Position numbers and translations under genes: made by a program. The notes beneath the pieces are model-generated. The model saw only the letters and a list, made by a program, of their open reading frames with translations, was not told the origin of the DNA and did not search any database. Shown here piece by piece: positions 25,875 through 34,161 of a DNA stretch of 64,000 nucleotides (the first letter of the stretch is position 1; every line of letters starts with the position of its first letter). The DNA is taken from contig NZ_JACHBQ010000001.1 of assembly GCF_014200405.1 (NCBI RefSeq), positions 3,906,001 to 3,970,000 of the forward strand, written 5' to 3'. This DNA comes from Cryobacterium roopkundense (lineage in GTDB: Bacteria > Actinomycetota > Actinomycetes > Actinomycetales > Microbacteriaceae).

Positions 25875-27071
25875 CTAGCGAAAGGCTGGAAGGCCCGTGA
25901 TGTGGTTGCCGATGATGAGGGTGTGCACCTCGTCGGTGCCCTCGTACGTGCGCACGCTCTCGAGGTTGTTGGCGTGCCGCAGCGGCGAGTAGTCGAGGGT
26001 GATGCCGTTGCCGCCGAGGATCGTGCGGGCTTCGCGGCAGATCGCGATGGCCTCGCGGCAGTTGTTGAGCTTGCCGATGGAGATCTGGTGCGGCTTCAGC
26101 CGCCCGGCGTCTTTCAGCCGACCCAGCTGCAGCGCGAGCAGGGTTCCCTTGTTGATTTCAAGGGCCATGTCCACGAGCTTCTGTTGGGTGAGCTGGTAGC
26201 CCGCGAGGGGCTTGTCGAAGGGCATCCGCTCCTGGGAGTAGGCCAGGGCGGTGAGGTAGCTGTCGCGTGCGGCCCCCATTGCACCCCAGATGATGCCGTA
26301 GCGAGCCTCGTTGAGGCATTCGAACGGCCCACGTAGGCCGGCGGCTTTCGGCAGCATGGCGTCGGCGGGCAGCCGAACGTTGTCGAGCTCGATCTCGCAC
26401 TGGATCGACGCACGCATCGACAGCTTGTGGCTGATGGCGGTGGCTGTGAACCCTGGAGTGTCGGTGGGAACGACGAAGCCGCGCACGCCCTCCTCGGTCA
26501 TGGCCCAGATCACGGCGACCTGCGCGACGGTGGCCAGGCCGATCCAACGCTTGGTGCCGCTGATCACCCAATCGGTGCCGTCCCGGCGGGCGAAGGTACT
26601 CATGCTGCCCGGGTCGGAGCCCGCGGCTGGTTCGGTGAGGCCGAAACAACCGATCGCCAGGCCGGCGGCCATCTTCGGGAGCCACTCGTTCTTCTGCTCC
26701 TCCGAGCCGTGCCTGTGGATTGCGCTCATGGCGAGCGAGCCCTGCACGCTGACGAAGGTACGTAGCCCGGAATCGCCCGCCTCAAGCTCGAGGGCGGCGA
26801 GGCCGTACTCCACGGAGCTGCGACCGGGACAGCCGTAGCCCTTCAGGTGCATGCCGAGCAGTCCGAGCTTGGCCATCTGCGGCACGATCTCGAGGGGAAA
26901 GACGGCGTCTTCGTACCACTGCGCGATATTCGGCTTAATCTGCGTGTCAACGAATGCACGAACGGATGCCCGCAGCGCGATCTCGTCGCTCGTGAGCAGC
27001 GAGTCGATATCGATGAGGTCGGCGAGGTCTGTTTGGTCTGGTGTGACGCTGAGGTCGAGTACGTCTGTCAT
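25875..27071 (-). CDS. gcdH: Glutaryl-CoA dehydrogenase
   Basis: FAD-dependent acyl-CoA dehydrogenase of 398 residues that oxidises and decarboxylates glutaryl-CoA to crotonyl-CoA. Features specific to the glutaryl enzyme are LKGYGCPG...SVEYGLAALELE, the substrate-carboxylate-binding stretch DSGLRTFVSVQGSLAM, and the catalytic base in YEGTDEVHTLIIG (Glu377). FAD-contacting GLTEPAAGSDPGSM and ILGGNGI are also present. Context strongly supports the assignment: semialdehyde dehydrogenase and aminotransferase upstream, a CaiB/BaiF CoA-transferase nearby. Short-chain or isovaleryl-CoA dehydrogenases usually lack this pattern. Confidence 0.92.
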   Translation of the reverse strand: MTDVLDLSVTPDQTDLADLIDIDSLLTSDEIALRASVRAFVDTQIKPNIAQWYEDAVFPLEIVPQMAKLGLLGMHLKGYGCPGRSSVEYGLAALELEAGDSGLRTFVSVQGSLAMSAIHRHGSEEQKNEWLPKMAAGLAIGCFGLTEPAAGSDPGSMSTFARRDGTDWVISGTKRWIGLATVAQVAVIWAMTEEGVRGFVVPTDTPGFTATAISHKLSMRASIQCEIELDNVRLPADAMLPKAAGLRGPFECLNEARYGIIWGAMGAARDSYLTALAYSQERMPFDKPLAGYQLTQQKLVDMALEINKGTLLALQLGRLKDAGRLKPHQISIGKLNNCREAIAICREARTILGGNGITLDYSPLRHANNLESVRTYEGTDEVHTLIIGNHITGLPAFR

Positions 27072-27134
27072 GGGATCACTCTCTTCTGGGGGTGCGGGTG
27101 GGGTGGCGCCTGGCGGCGGATGTGGCGGTGACTG

Positions 27135-28643
27135 TCACGGTGCGGGGATCGGCAGGGTGAGGATTCCCTCGAGGCGGCGGGGTACCCGCCACGGGTTGCC
27201 GGCCTGGAGCGCGGGCGGCAGCAGCTCTCGGGGGGCGTTCTGCAGCGCGACCGGCCGAACGAAGCGGCCGAGGGCGCCCGCGCCCACGCTCGTGGACTCC
27301 GGCCGGGAGGTTGCCGGCCACGGTCCGCCGTGCTGTTGCGACCAGCTGGTCGCCACCCCGGTGGGCCACGCGTTCAGGGCCACTCGGCCCACCTGAGGCA
27401 GCAGGCGTACCACCGCGGCGTTGGCGTCGGCATCCGCTGTCTCAGCGGTGAAGACGGAGGCGGCGAGGGCGGGCTGGAGGCGGGCTACGGCGTCGAGCGC
27501 ACGGTCGACCTCGTCGTATTCGCAGATCAGGGCCACCGGGCCGAAGCACTCCTCGAGCAGGCGTGACCCGGGCTGCAGGTCGTCGAGGAGAACGGAGAAG
27601 ATCCGCGGCTCGACCGAGTGTCCTGTTCCGATCATGGCGTGTGGCGCGGCGTGGGCGGCCGCGGTCAGCTCGTTCACGCCGGATCGATAGCCCTCGGCAA
27701 TGCCTGCGGTGAGCAACGGCGACGCGGCCACCCGGGCCGCGTCGCGGCGCACGGCGGCGAGGATTCCGGAACCGGTCGGCGCGAACAGCAGGCCGGGCTT
27801 CGTACAGAACTGCCCGGCGCCGAGCGTGAACGAGGCGGTGAAGCCTGCGGCGATCTCAGCTGCACGCTCCCGGGCCGCGGCCGGCGTGACGAACACCGGG
27901 TTAACTGTGCCCATCTCGGCGAACACTGGAATGCCCCGAGCCGCCGCTCGACGTTGGATGGCCATGCCGCCGGCCTGGCTGCCGGTGAAGGCCACGGCCA
28001 TGATCTCGGGGGCGTCGATCAGTTGTAGACCCGCGTCGAAGCCCGCCACGTAGCCGTAGGTGCCCGCCGGGGCGCCAGCCTCAGCGAGGGCTTCGCTCGC
28101 GAGCTCGCCGAGCCGAAGGCTCAGGCGCGGGTGCGCCGGGTGCGCCTTAGCAACCACGGGACAGCCGGCGCTGAGCGCCGACGCGACGTCATGGCCGATC
28201 ATGCCGAACCCGAACGGAAAGTTGCTCGCGCCGAACACGGCGACCGGCCCGAGCGGCACGTTCCAGCGTGACAGGGTGTTGCCGGGGGTCACCGTCTCGA
28301 TGCTCGCGTCGAGGTAGCTGCCCTCCACGGCCACATCGCCGTAGAAACGCAGGCTCGTGACGGCCCTGGTGAGTTCGCCGCGCAATCGATCGGCGCCGAG
28401 GCCGGTCTCCTCACCGGCGATCTGCACGAGCTCCTCGCGATTGATTGTGAGGGAGACGCCAATCGTGTTCAGCCACGTGGCGCGGGTCTTGGGCGTGGTC
28501 GCAGCGAGCCGCACGGCGGCAGCCTGCGCCGCGCGCAGAATCCCGGCGACGGCGGGCGGAGCCGTGTGGGCCACCTGCCCGCGGTGTTCTCCCGTGGACG
28601 GGTCGACGCTCGTGTCGGCCCCCTCTGTCACGAGCGTCGTCAT
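27135..28643 (-). CDS. Aldehyde dehydrogenase (NAD(P)+), semialdehyde type
   Basis: Dehydrogenase of 502 residues that oxidises a semialdehyde to a dicarboxylate. The start at 28643 (MTTLVTEG) overlaps the aminotransferase stop as ATGA; the longer frame is not needed. It belongs to the 2-oxoglutarate-semialdehyde dehydrogenase-like branch: FGASNFPFGFGMIGHDVASA, AFTGSQAGG, active-site Glu in PVFAEMGTVNP and nucleophilic Cys in GAGQFCTKPG. In this operon glutarate semialdehyde is the likely substrate, although the nearest characterised family members act on 2-oxoglutarate semialdehyde, so specificity is open. Confidence 0.88.
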   Translation of the reverse strand: MTTLVTEGADTSVDPSTGEHRGQVAHTAPPAVAGILRAAQAAAVRLAATTPKTRATWLNTIGVSLTINREELVQIAGEETGLGADRLRGELTRAVTSLRFYGDVAVEGSYLDASIETVTPGNTLSRWNVPLGPVAVFGASNFPFGFGMIGHDVASALSAGCPVVAKAHPAHPRLSLRLGELASEALAEAGAPAGTYGYVAGFDAGLQLIDAPEIMAVAFTGSQAGGMAIQRRAAARGIPVFAEMGTVNPVFVTPAAARERAAEIAAGFTASFTLGAGQFCTKPGLLFAPTGSGILAAVRRDAARVAASPLLTAGIAEGYRSGVNELTAAAHAAPHAMIGTGHSVEPRIFSVLLDDLQPGSRLLEECFGPVALICEYDEVDRALDAVARLQPALAASVFTAETADADANAAVVRLLPQVGRVALNAWPTGVATSWSQQHGGPWPATSRPESTSVGAGALGRFVRPVALQNAPRELLPPALQAGNPWRVPRRLEGILTLPIPAP

Positions 28644-30022
28644 GCCGGCACTGTCTCGGAGAGTGCGAACGCTTCGGCCTGCGCAACGGCCGCGCACAGC
28701 ACCCCGAGGCCGTCCTCGAGCAGGTCCAGTCCGATCACCAGCGGCGGCAGCAAGCGGATGACGTTGCCGTGTGTTCCGCAGGCCAGCACGAGGACGCCCT
28801 GTTCGTGGCACCGGGCCACGACCTCTTTCGCGAGGTCGGCGCGTGGTGCCAGCGTGCCGCGGTCGGCGAACTCGATCGCAATCATGGCACCGTGGCCGCG
28901 TACGTCGGCCACGGTGGCGGTTTGCTCGAGCAGCGGCTCCAGCATCCGTCGTGCCGTTGTTTCGATCAGGCGGGCGTTGGCCAGCAGCGTGCCGTCTTCG
29001 AAGGCTTCGAACACACCGAGCGCGGCGGCGCAGGCGAGGGGGTTGCCGGCGTAGGTGCCGCCGAGCCCGCCGGTGTGCACAGCGTTCATCAGTTCGGTGC
29101 GGCCGGTGACGGCACTGAGCGGAAGTCCGCCGCCGATCGCCTTGGCCGTCACGGTGATGTCGCCGACGATGCCCTCGTGCTCGCTCGCGAACAGCCGGCC
29201 CGTGCGGCCCATACCGGCCTGGATCTCATCGACGACGAAGACGATGCCGTGCCGGGCGGCGAGCTGCTGCAGGCCCTGCAGGAAGCCGGGGGCTGGAACA
29301 ATGAAGCCGCCCTCGCCTTGGATGGGCTCGACGACCATGGCGGCGAAGGTGTGGGCGCCGCGTTCGGCGAGGAGGGTCTCCACAGCCGCGAGGGCTTCGG
29401 CGGTGGCGTTCTGCGCGCCGGACGGCCAGCGGAACGGTGCGGCCATCGGTGCCCGGTAGACCTCGGAGGGGAACGGCCCGAAGCCCTTCTTATAGGGGTT
29501 CTCCTTGGCCGTCATCGCCATCGTGAGCAGTGACCGTCCGTGGTAGGCGTCGTCGAACACGAGCACCTTGGAGCGCCCGGTGGCTGAGCGGGCGATTTTG
29601 ATGGCGTTCTCCACGGCCTCCGCGCCGGTGGAAAAGAGGGCCGTGCGCTTGTCGAAGTCGCCGGGGGTGTGGGCATTGAGCCACGCGCAGACCTCGGTGA
29701 AGCCCACGTACTCCGTGACCATGAAGCAGGTGTGCGTGAAGCGGGACAGCTGTTCGGCGACCCGGGCCTGCACAGCCGGGTTGCTCGCCCCCACGCTCGT
29801 GACCGCGATTCCGGAGACCAGATCGATGATGCGGTTGCCGTCGACGTCCTGCAGGATACCGCCCTCGGCCCGCTCGATGAATACCGGCAGGGCGACTCCG
29901 AAACCGGTGGTGACCTGCTGCATCCGCTCGGCATGCAAGGCGACGGAGGTGGGCCCGGGTACCGCGGTGCGAAGGAGACGGGTTTGTTCAAGCTGCGGGC
30001 TCTTCGGCTGCGTAGTATTCAT
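28640..30022 (-). CDS. gabT: Class III aminotransferase, 4-aminobutyrate / 5-aminovalerate type
   Basis: PLP-dependent omega-aminotransferase of 460 residues that moves the terminal amino group of GABA or 5-aminovalerate to 2-oxoglutarate. Key features are FFSTGAEAVENAIKIAR-like TALFSTGAEAVENAIKIARS, the aspartate contact VVDEIQAGMGRTG, and the PLP lysine in TAKAIGGGLP. It is the first gene of a four-gene minus-strand operon. The downstream glutaryl-CoA dehydrogenase favours 5-aminovalerate over GABA as substrate. It is divergent from a PucR-type regulator. Confidence 0.9.
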   Translation of the reverse strand: MNTTQPKSPQLEQTRLLRTAVPGPTSVALHAERMQQVTTGFGVALPVFIERAEGGILQDVDGNRIIDLVSGIAVTSVGASNPAVQARVAEQLSRFTHTCFMVTEYVGFTEVCAWLNAHTPGDFDKRTALFSTGAEAVENAIKIARSATGRSKVLVFDDAYHGRSLLTMAMTAKENPYKKGFGPFPSEVYRAPMAAPFRWPSGAQNATAEALAAVETLLAERGAHTFAAMVVEPIQGEGGFIVPAPGFLQGLQQLAARHGIVFVVDEIQAGMGRTGRLFASEHEGIVGDITVTAKAIGGGLPLSAVTGRTELMNAVHTGGLGGTYAGNPLACAAALGVFEAFEDGTLLANARLIETTARRMLEPLLEQTATVADVRGHGAMIAIEFADRGTLAPRADLAKEVVARCHEQGVLVLACGTHGNVIRLLPPLVIGLDLLEDGLGVLCAAVAQAEAFALSETVPA

Positions 30023-30081
30023 TGGCTAAAGGTAATGACGCTGGCACTCCCTGACATCGGACACATCATCCAGAAGTGCCC

Positions 30082-30091
30082 GCACATGTGG
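30082..30091. promoter_or_regulatory. Operator candidate between gabT and the PucR-type regulator
   Basis: GCACATGTGG contains the perfect palindrome CACATGTG in the 106-bp divergent region. The same palindrome with TCATCCA to its left recurs upstream of the CoA-transferase gene (32900-32909), which supports a common regulator. Confidence 0.5.
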
Positions 30092-30128
30092 TTAGACTGA
30101 CCCGTAATCGTCTGAAGGGGGACGGCGC

Positions 30129-31643
30129 ATGATCAGCCTCGCCCAGTTGTGCAACAAGCTCGGCCAGGATCTGCGTTCTGCGGACGGCTCCGGAGTGGCC
30201 AGTCGCAGCGTCACGGGCGTGCACATTTCCGAGCTCGACGACCCGACACCGTATCTTCAGGGCGGTGAGCTGCTGCTGACCACCGGGATTCCGGTGACCG
30301 GCGGTACGGAACGGATCAACCAGTATGTGCAGCGTCTGGTGGAACACGGTGTGGACATGCTGGGTTTGGGCCTCGGCGCCGGAACCGACGAGGTTCCCGC
30401 TGACCTGCGTGCTTCGTGCCGCACCCTCGGCGTTCAATTGCTCATAGTGCCACAGGGCACGCCGTTCATGGCCGTCTCGCGGGCCTACTGGGACCTGGTG
30501 AATCAGGGCAGGCAGGCGGACTTCTCGGCCGCAATGCGGCTGCAGACCTCGCTCGCGCAGGCAGTCGGGCGGCCCGAGTCAGCGGCATCCGTCGTGAAGG
30601 TGCTCGCGGAGGCGCTCGGCGGATGGGCCGCATATTTGCCCGCCGACGGGGGAGCCGAGACGATCTGGCCAGCAAAGGAGACCCACGTGCTGCCGCAGCT
30701 GCGCGAGGAGACGAAACGGTTGAATCTGCAGGGGATGCATGCGAGCGCGACGTTTCCGCTCGACGGCCGTGATGTCATTGAGTACTCGATCGTGGCCGAC
30801 AAGCGCACTGCAGGCTTTCTGGCGGTTCGGGCGGGGCGGTCGTTCCGCCCCGCGGACCGGCAGCTGATGCTCACGGGGTGCATGCTGCTCTCTGTGGCTG
30901 CCCAGCAACAGTGGGAGCGGATGCGGTCGCGGGCGACGCGCGGCGCCGCCGTGGCGGCTCTCGTGCTCGGCGGGCACGTGGATGCCGCGCGGATCGCGGC
31001 GGCAGAGCTGGGCTGTGAACAGCCTGCCGAGCAGGTGCGGTTGCTCGCCGTGCGGGGCGACCGGGCAGACCAGCTGTCGACGGCCGAGCTCTCGGAGGTC
31101 GTGGCGGCGATGGCCACAGGTGAGGGTGTGGCAGAGCTGCGACGCGGCATTCGTGCGTCCGACCTTCGATGCGTCGTCGACGGGCTGAGCTACGTAATCG
31201 TGCGGGAGTGGTCGGGTGATTCGCTGCTTCGTGAAGCCACTTCGACTTCGACTTCGACTTCGACTTCGACTCCGCGGGGCGACGAGGTGTTTTCGGCGGC
31301 TCTGAGCGGACCGCTGATGCTCGCCCAGGTGCACGCGAGCGTGCGAGAGGTGGGCGCAGCATGCGCCAGGGCGGCGGGGGGTCGGCTGGTAACGGTCGAG
31401 GGAGCGAGGGACTCCCGGGCACAGGCCTGGGTCGAGGCCCTGCGCTCCTATTCCCGTGCGGATCTCGTGGAAACGGTGCGCGCCTACCTGCGCAACCGGG
31501 GTCAGTGGGAGGTCACCGCACGCGAACTCGGCCTGCACCGCAATTCGCTCCGACATCGAATCGGCATCGCGTCTCGGCTGATCGACGTGAACCTCGATGA
31601 CCCTGACGTCTCCGCCCACCTCTGGCTCGCGCTGCGAGCCTAG
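30129..31643 (+). CDS. PucR-family transcriptional regulator
   Basis: Regulator of 504 residues. An N-terminal PucR-like domain (about residues 1-125, with LLLTTGIPVTGGTERINQYV and LIVPQGTPFMAVSRAYWDLV) is followed by a central GGDEF-like/CdaR region and a C-terminal PucR helix-turn-helix (YLRNRGQWEVTARELGLHRN, then SLRHRIGIASRLI). Family members usually activate adjacent nitrogen-compound catabolism genes. Divergence from gabT and convergence, by 2 bp, with the CoA-transferase place it as the likely local regulator. A Thr-Ser repeat (about residues 371-381) is encoded by a hexamer microsatellite. Confidence 0.9.
   Translation: MISLAQLCNKLGQDLRSADGSGVASRSVTGVHISELDDPTPYLQGGELLLTTGIPVTGGTERINQYVQRLVEHGVDMLGLGLGAGTDEVPADLRASCRTLGVQLLIVPQGTPFMAVSRAYWDLVNQGRQADFSAAMRLQTSLAQAVGRPESAASVVKVLAEALGGWAAYLPADGGAETIWPAKETHVLPQLREETKRLNLQGMHASATFPLDGRDVIEYSIVADKRTAGFLAVRAGRSFRPADRQLMLTGCMLLSVAAQQQWERMRSRATRGAAVAALVLGGHVDAARIAAAELGCEQPAEQVRLLAVRGDRADQLSTAELSEVVAAMATGEGVAELRRGIRASDLRCVVDGLSYVIVREWSGDSLLREATSTSTSTSTSTPRGDEVFSAALSGPLMLAQVHASVREVGAACARAAGGRLVTVEGARDSRAQAWVEALRSYSRADLVETVRAYLRNRGQWEVTARELGLHRNSLRHRIGIASRLIDVNLDDPDVSAHLWLALRA
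31239..31274 (+). repeat. In-frame hexanucleotide repeat inside the PucR-type gene
   Basis: Five exact copies of ACTTCG plus one ACTCCG encode alternating Thr-Ser residues ending in Thr-Pro. Gain or loss of units would keep the frame and change linker length in the regulator. Confidence 0.9.
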
Positions 31644-31645
31644 GT

Positions 31646-32848
31646 CTACTTCGCGTTGGCCTGCTCGACGTTGACCTGCCCCGCGAGTAGCCACTCGCGC
31701 ACGGCGGCGCTGTGCTCGCCGAGTTCTGGGGGCGCCTGCGTGCGGGCCGCGAGTGGTGGTGTCCAGCTCACCGGGTGGCGAATCTGGCGGCCCACGGTGA
31801 CGCCCGCCGCATTGTGCACGTCGATCGTGGGGGAGAGGCCGAGCGAATCGGCGAGGGCGATGCCGTCGCCGATCGTGCCGACCTGGCCGGCGGGGACCCC
31901 TGCCCGGGTGAGCCTGACCTGCCACGCTGCGGCGACATCCGTTGCCAGTTGCTCTTCGAGCGCCCGCACGAGAGCGGGCCGGTTCTGCACCCGGGCGCGG
32001 TTGGTGACGAAGCGCTCATCGGATGCGAGGTGCTCGGCGCCCAGCACGCCGGCGAGTTTCGCGAACTGGCCGTCGTTGCCGCAGGCCACTGCGAGGAGTC
32101 CGTCGGAGCATTCGAGAGTCTCGTATGGTGCGATCGACGGATGCGTGTTTCCGAGGCGGCCCGGTGCGCTGTCTGCGCCGAGGTAGGCCTGAGCCTGGTT
32201 GGCGAGAGCCCCCTGCAGGCTCGAGAGCAGGTTGACATCGAGCCGTGCGCCCAGGCCGGTGGAGTGGCGGGCGGTGAGGGCGGCGAGCACGCCGATAGTG
32301 GTGTCCTTGGCCGCGAGCACGTCGACCAGGGCGACGCCGGCCTTCATGGGCGGGCCGGTTTCTTCCCCGGTGATGCTCATCAGGCCGCCGACGGCCTGCA
32401 CCATAAAGTCGTAGCCCATCAGGTGTGCGCCGCCGCCGAGGCCGAAACCGGAGATGGAGGCGTAGACGAGGGCGGGGTTCTTCTCTCGCAGCGTGTCGTA
32501 GCCGAGTCCGAGCTTGTCCATGCCGCCGGGCTTGAAATTTTCGAGCAGCACATCGGCCTTGAGGGCGAGTTCGAGGGCCACGGCGAGGTCGGCCTCATCC
32601 GCGAGGTCGAGGCAGATCGACTCCTTGTTGCGATTGACACTCTCGAAATAGGTCGAGCCCGTGCCGGAGAACGGCGGGCCCCAACTCCTCGTGTCGTCGC
32701 CCACCGTGGGACGCTCGATCTTGATCACGCGCGCGCCGAGGTCGGCGAGCGTCATCGACGCGAGGGGGCCGGCCAGCACGCGTGAGAAATCGACCACCAG
32801 GATGCCCTCGAGGGGACGGGAGTGGGTGGCGTTCGAGTGTTCCGGCAT
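31646..32848 (-). CDS. CaiB/BaiF family CoA-transferase, probably succinyl-CoA:glutarate CoA-transferase
   Basis: Family III CoA-transferase of 400 residues. The N-terminal motif GILVVDFSRVLAGPLASMTL, the middle motif ADVLLENFKPGGMDKLGLGY and the catalytic aspartate in MGYDFMVQA are all present. In this context it would activate glutarate to glutaryl-CoA, as mammalian SUGCT does, feeding GcdH. It is transcribed separately, on the other side of the regulator gene, but shares the CACATGTGG palindrome upstream. Substrate assignment is by context. Confidence 0.85.
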   Translation of the reverse strand: MPEHSNATHSRPLEGILVVDFSRVLAGPLASMTLADLGARVIKIERPTVGDDTRSWGPPFSGTGSTYFESVNRNKESICLDLADEADLAVALELALKADVLLENFKPGGMDKLGLGYDTLREKNPALVYASISGFGLGGGAHLMGYDFMVQAVGGLMSITGEETGPPMKAGVALVDVLAAKDTTIGVLAALTARHSTGLGARLDVNLLSSLQGALANQAQAYLGADSAPGRLGNTHPSIAPYETLECSDGLLAVACGNDGQFAKLAGVLGAEHLASDERFVTNRARVQNRPALVRALEEQLATDVAAAWQVRLTRAGVPAGQVGTIGDGIALADSLGLSPTIDVHNAAGVTVGRQIRHPVSWTPPLAARTQAPPELGEHSAAVREWLLAGQVNVEQANAK

Positions 32849-32899
32849 GGAGTCTCCGTTCGAAGGTGGCTGTCCCCGAACCTACTGGTTTAGCTCTCG

Positions 32900-32909
32900 C
32901 CACATGTGG
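32900..32909. promoter_or_regulatory. Operator candidate upstream of the CoA-transferase gene
   Basis: CCACATGTGG is a perfect 10-bp palindrome 52 bp before the CoA-transferase start. Read on the minus strand it is preceded by TCATC, as is the copy in the gabT-PucR region. Confidence 0.5.
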
Positions 32910-32975
32910 ATGATTCATCCAACTCCTTGTGCAAACTGCCCGGGTGTGCGGCGTGGCGACCGCCGGGCCGGCTCG

Positions 32976-33048
32976 CAAAACCGGTGTTTCTCTCGACATA
33001 CCGCATATCATGGCGGGTCGACCGGCGTGTCGCCGATTTCACCGGCTG
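32976..33048. repeat. Dispersed palindromic element, copy C
   Basis: Arms CAAAACCGGTGTTTCTCTCG (plus ACATACC) and GGCGTGTCGCCGATTTCACC (plus GGCTG) pair imperfectly and match copies A and B. It follows the SDR stop codon by 5 bp on the minus strand and so lies at the 3' end of that gene. Confidence 0.7.
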
Positions 33049-33053
33049 TAGGG

Positions 33054-33905
33054 CTACGGGTGGCGGGTACCGCGGCCCGCGAGGAGCGCGCGGTAACCCT
33101 CCCGGTAGCTCGGGTACGTGAACGTGAAGCCCGTGCCGAGCAAGAGCTTGTTGCTCAGGCGCTTGTCTCCGCCGCGCTGGCTCGTGGTGGCGGTGTCGTC
33201 GGTGGCCGGAGTCGGCAGGCCCAGCTCGGCAGCGAGAAACGTGACGACCTCGTTCATCGTGACGGGCGCGTGGTCCACGCCGAGGTAGAGGGGCGCCGGG
33301 GCCTCGTCGCGCAGCAGGAGGTGCACAATCGCAGCGGCCGCGTCGTCCCGATGGATGCGGTTCGTGTGACGTGAGCCGTGCGACACCCGGGCGAGGCCGT
33401 CGCGGACCTGGGTGATCAGGCGCTCGCGGCCGGGTCCGTAGATGCCGCTGAGGCGAAGAACCGTGGCGGCGGGAATGCGGGCATGCAGCATCCGCTCGGC
33501 CTCGAGCAGAATGGCGTCGGTGCCCGGCTTCGGGGTCGCGGGGGTCTGCTCGTCGACCCAGCTGGCGTCGTTCACGTCGTAGACCGCGGTGGACGACACG
33601 AGCAGCACCCGGCGCGGCGCGGCGCCGGCTTCGTCGAGGGCATCGAGCAGGTTGCGGAGGCCGTCGACATAGGCAGCCCGATAGGCCTCGGGGGTGGGAC
33701 TGCCGGCGGCGATTGCGATCACCACAAACTCGGTATCGGCCGGAATCACCGGTTTGTCGCGGCTGAGATCGAGCGACTGCCCGATGATGGCGGCGGGCAG
33801 CACATCGACAGTGCGCCGAAGCCCCACCACGCGGTGTCCGAGCTCCGCGAAACGCAGGCCCACCTCTGTACCCAGGTCGCCGCATCCTGCGATCACTACA
33901 GTCAT
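33054..33905 (-). CDS. NAD(P)-dependent epimerase/dehydratase-like SDR protein
   Basis: Extended SDR-type protein of 283 residues. The nucleotide-binding motif GCGDLG is at residues 7-12, SSTAVY near residue 108 provides the catalytic-type Ser/Thr region, and LRLSGIYGPGR matches the YeeZ/SDR_a4-like group in which the classical YxxxK is modified. The substrate is unknown. It stands alone between the CoA-transferase and the transhydrogenase operon. Confidence 0.85.
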   Translation of the reverse strand: MTVVIAGCGDLGTEVGLRFAELGHRVVGLRRTVDVLPAAIIGQSLDLSRDKPVIPADTEFVVIAIAAGSPTPEAYRAAYVDGLRNLLDALDEAGAAPRRVLLVSSTAVYDVNDASWVDEQTPATPKPGTDAILLEAERMLHARIPAATVLRLSGIYGPGRERLITQVRDGLARVSHGSRHTNRIHRDDAAAAIVHLLLRDEAPAPLYLGVDHAPVTMNEVVTFLAAELGLPTPATDDTATTSQRGGDKRLSNKLLLGTGFTFTYPSYREGYRALLAGRGTRHP

Positions 33906-34044
33906 CTGACTCCTCTAATTACTTGCCACGCTAGCGGCCCCAGCTGGACAGCGGATGTCGGCAGTCGGCCTTCGTGAACAGGCGAAATCACCTGAATTGC
34001 GCCGTCCTCTACCCGGAACCCGCCCGAATTCTTCCGATTCCCTC

Positions 34045-34060
34045 AAGAACACGAGTTCTT
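34045..34060. promoter_or_regulatory. Inverted repeat before the transhydrogenase operon
   Basis: AAGAAC-ACGA-GTTCTT is a perfect 6-bp inverted repeat about 100 bp before pntA and may be an operator. No clear -35/-10 pair was fixed. Confidence 0.35.
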
Positions 34061-34161
34061 ATCGACATCGAGGACCGCTTGGGGGAGAAATGAACGCAGC
34101 ACTGCCGATAGGTTCAGGACTCAAAACTCGTACGCAAGAAACTCAAGCTCTGGAGAAGACG

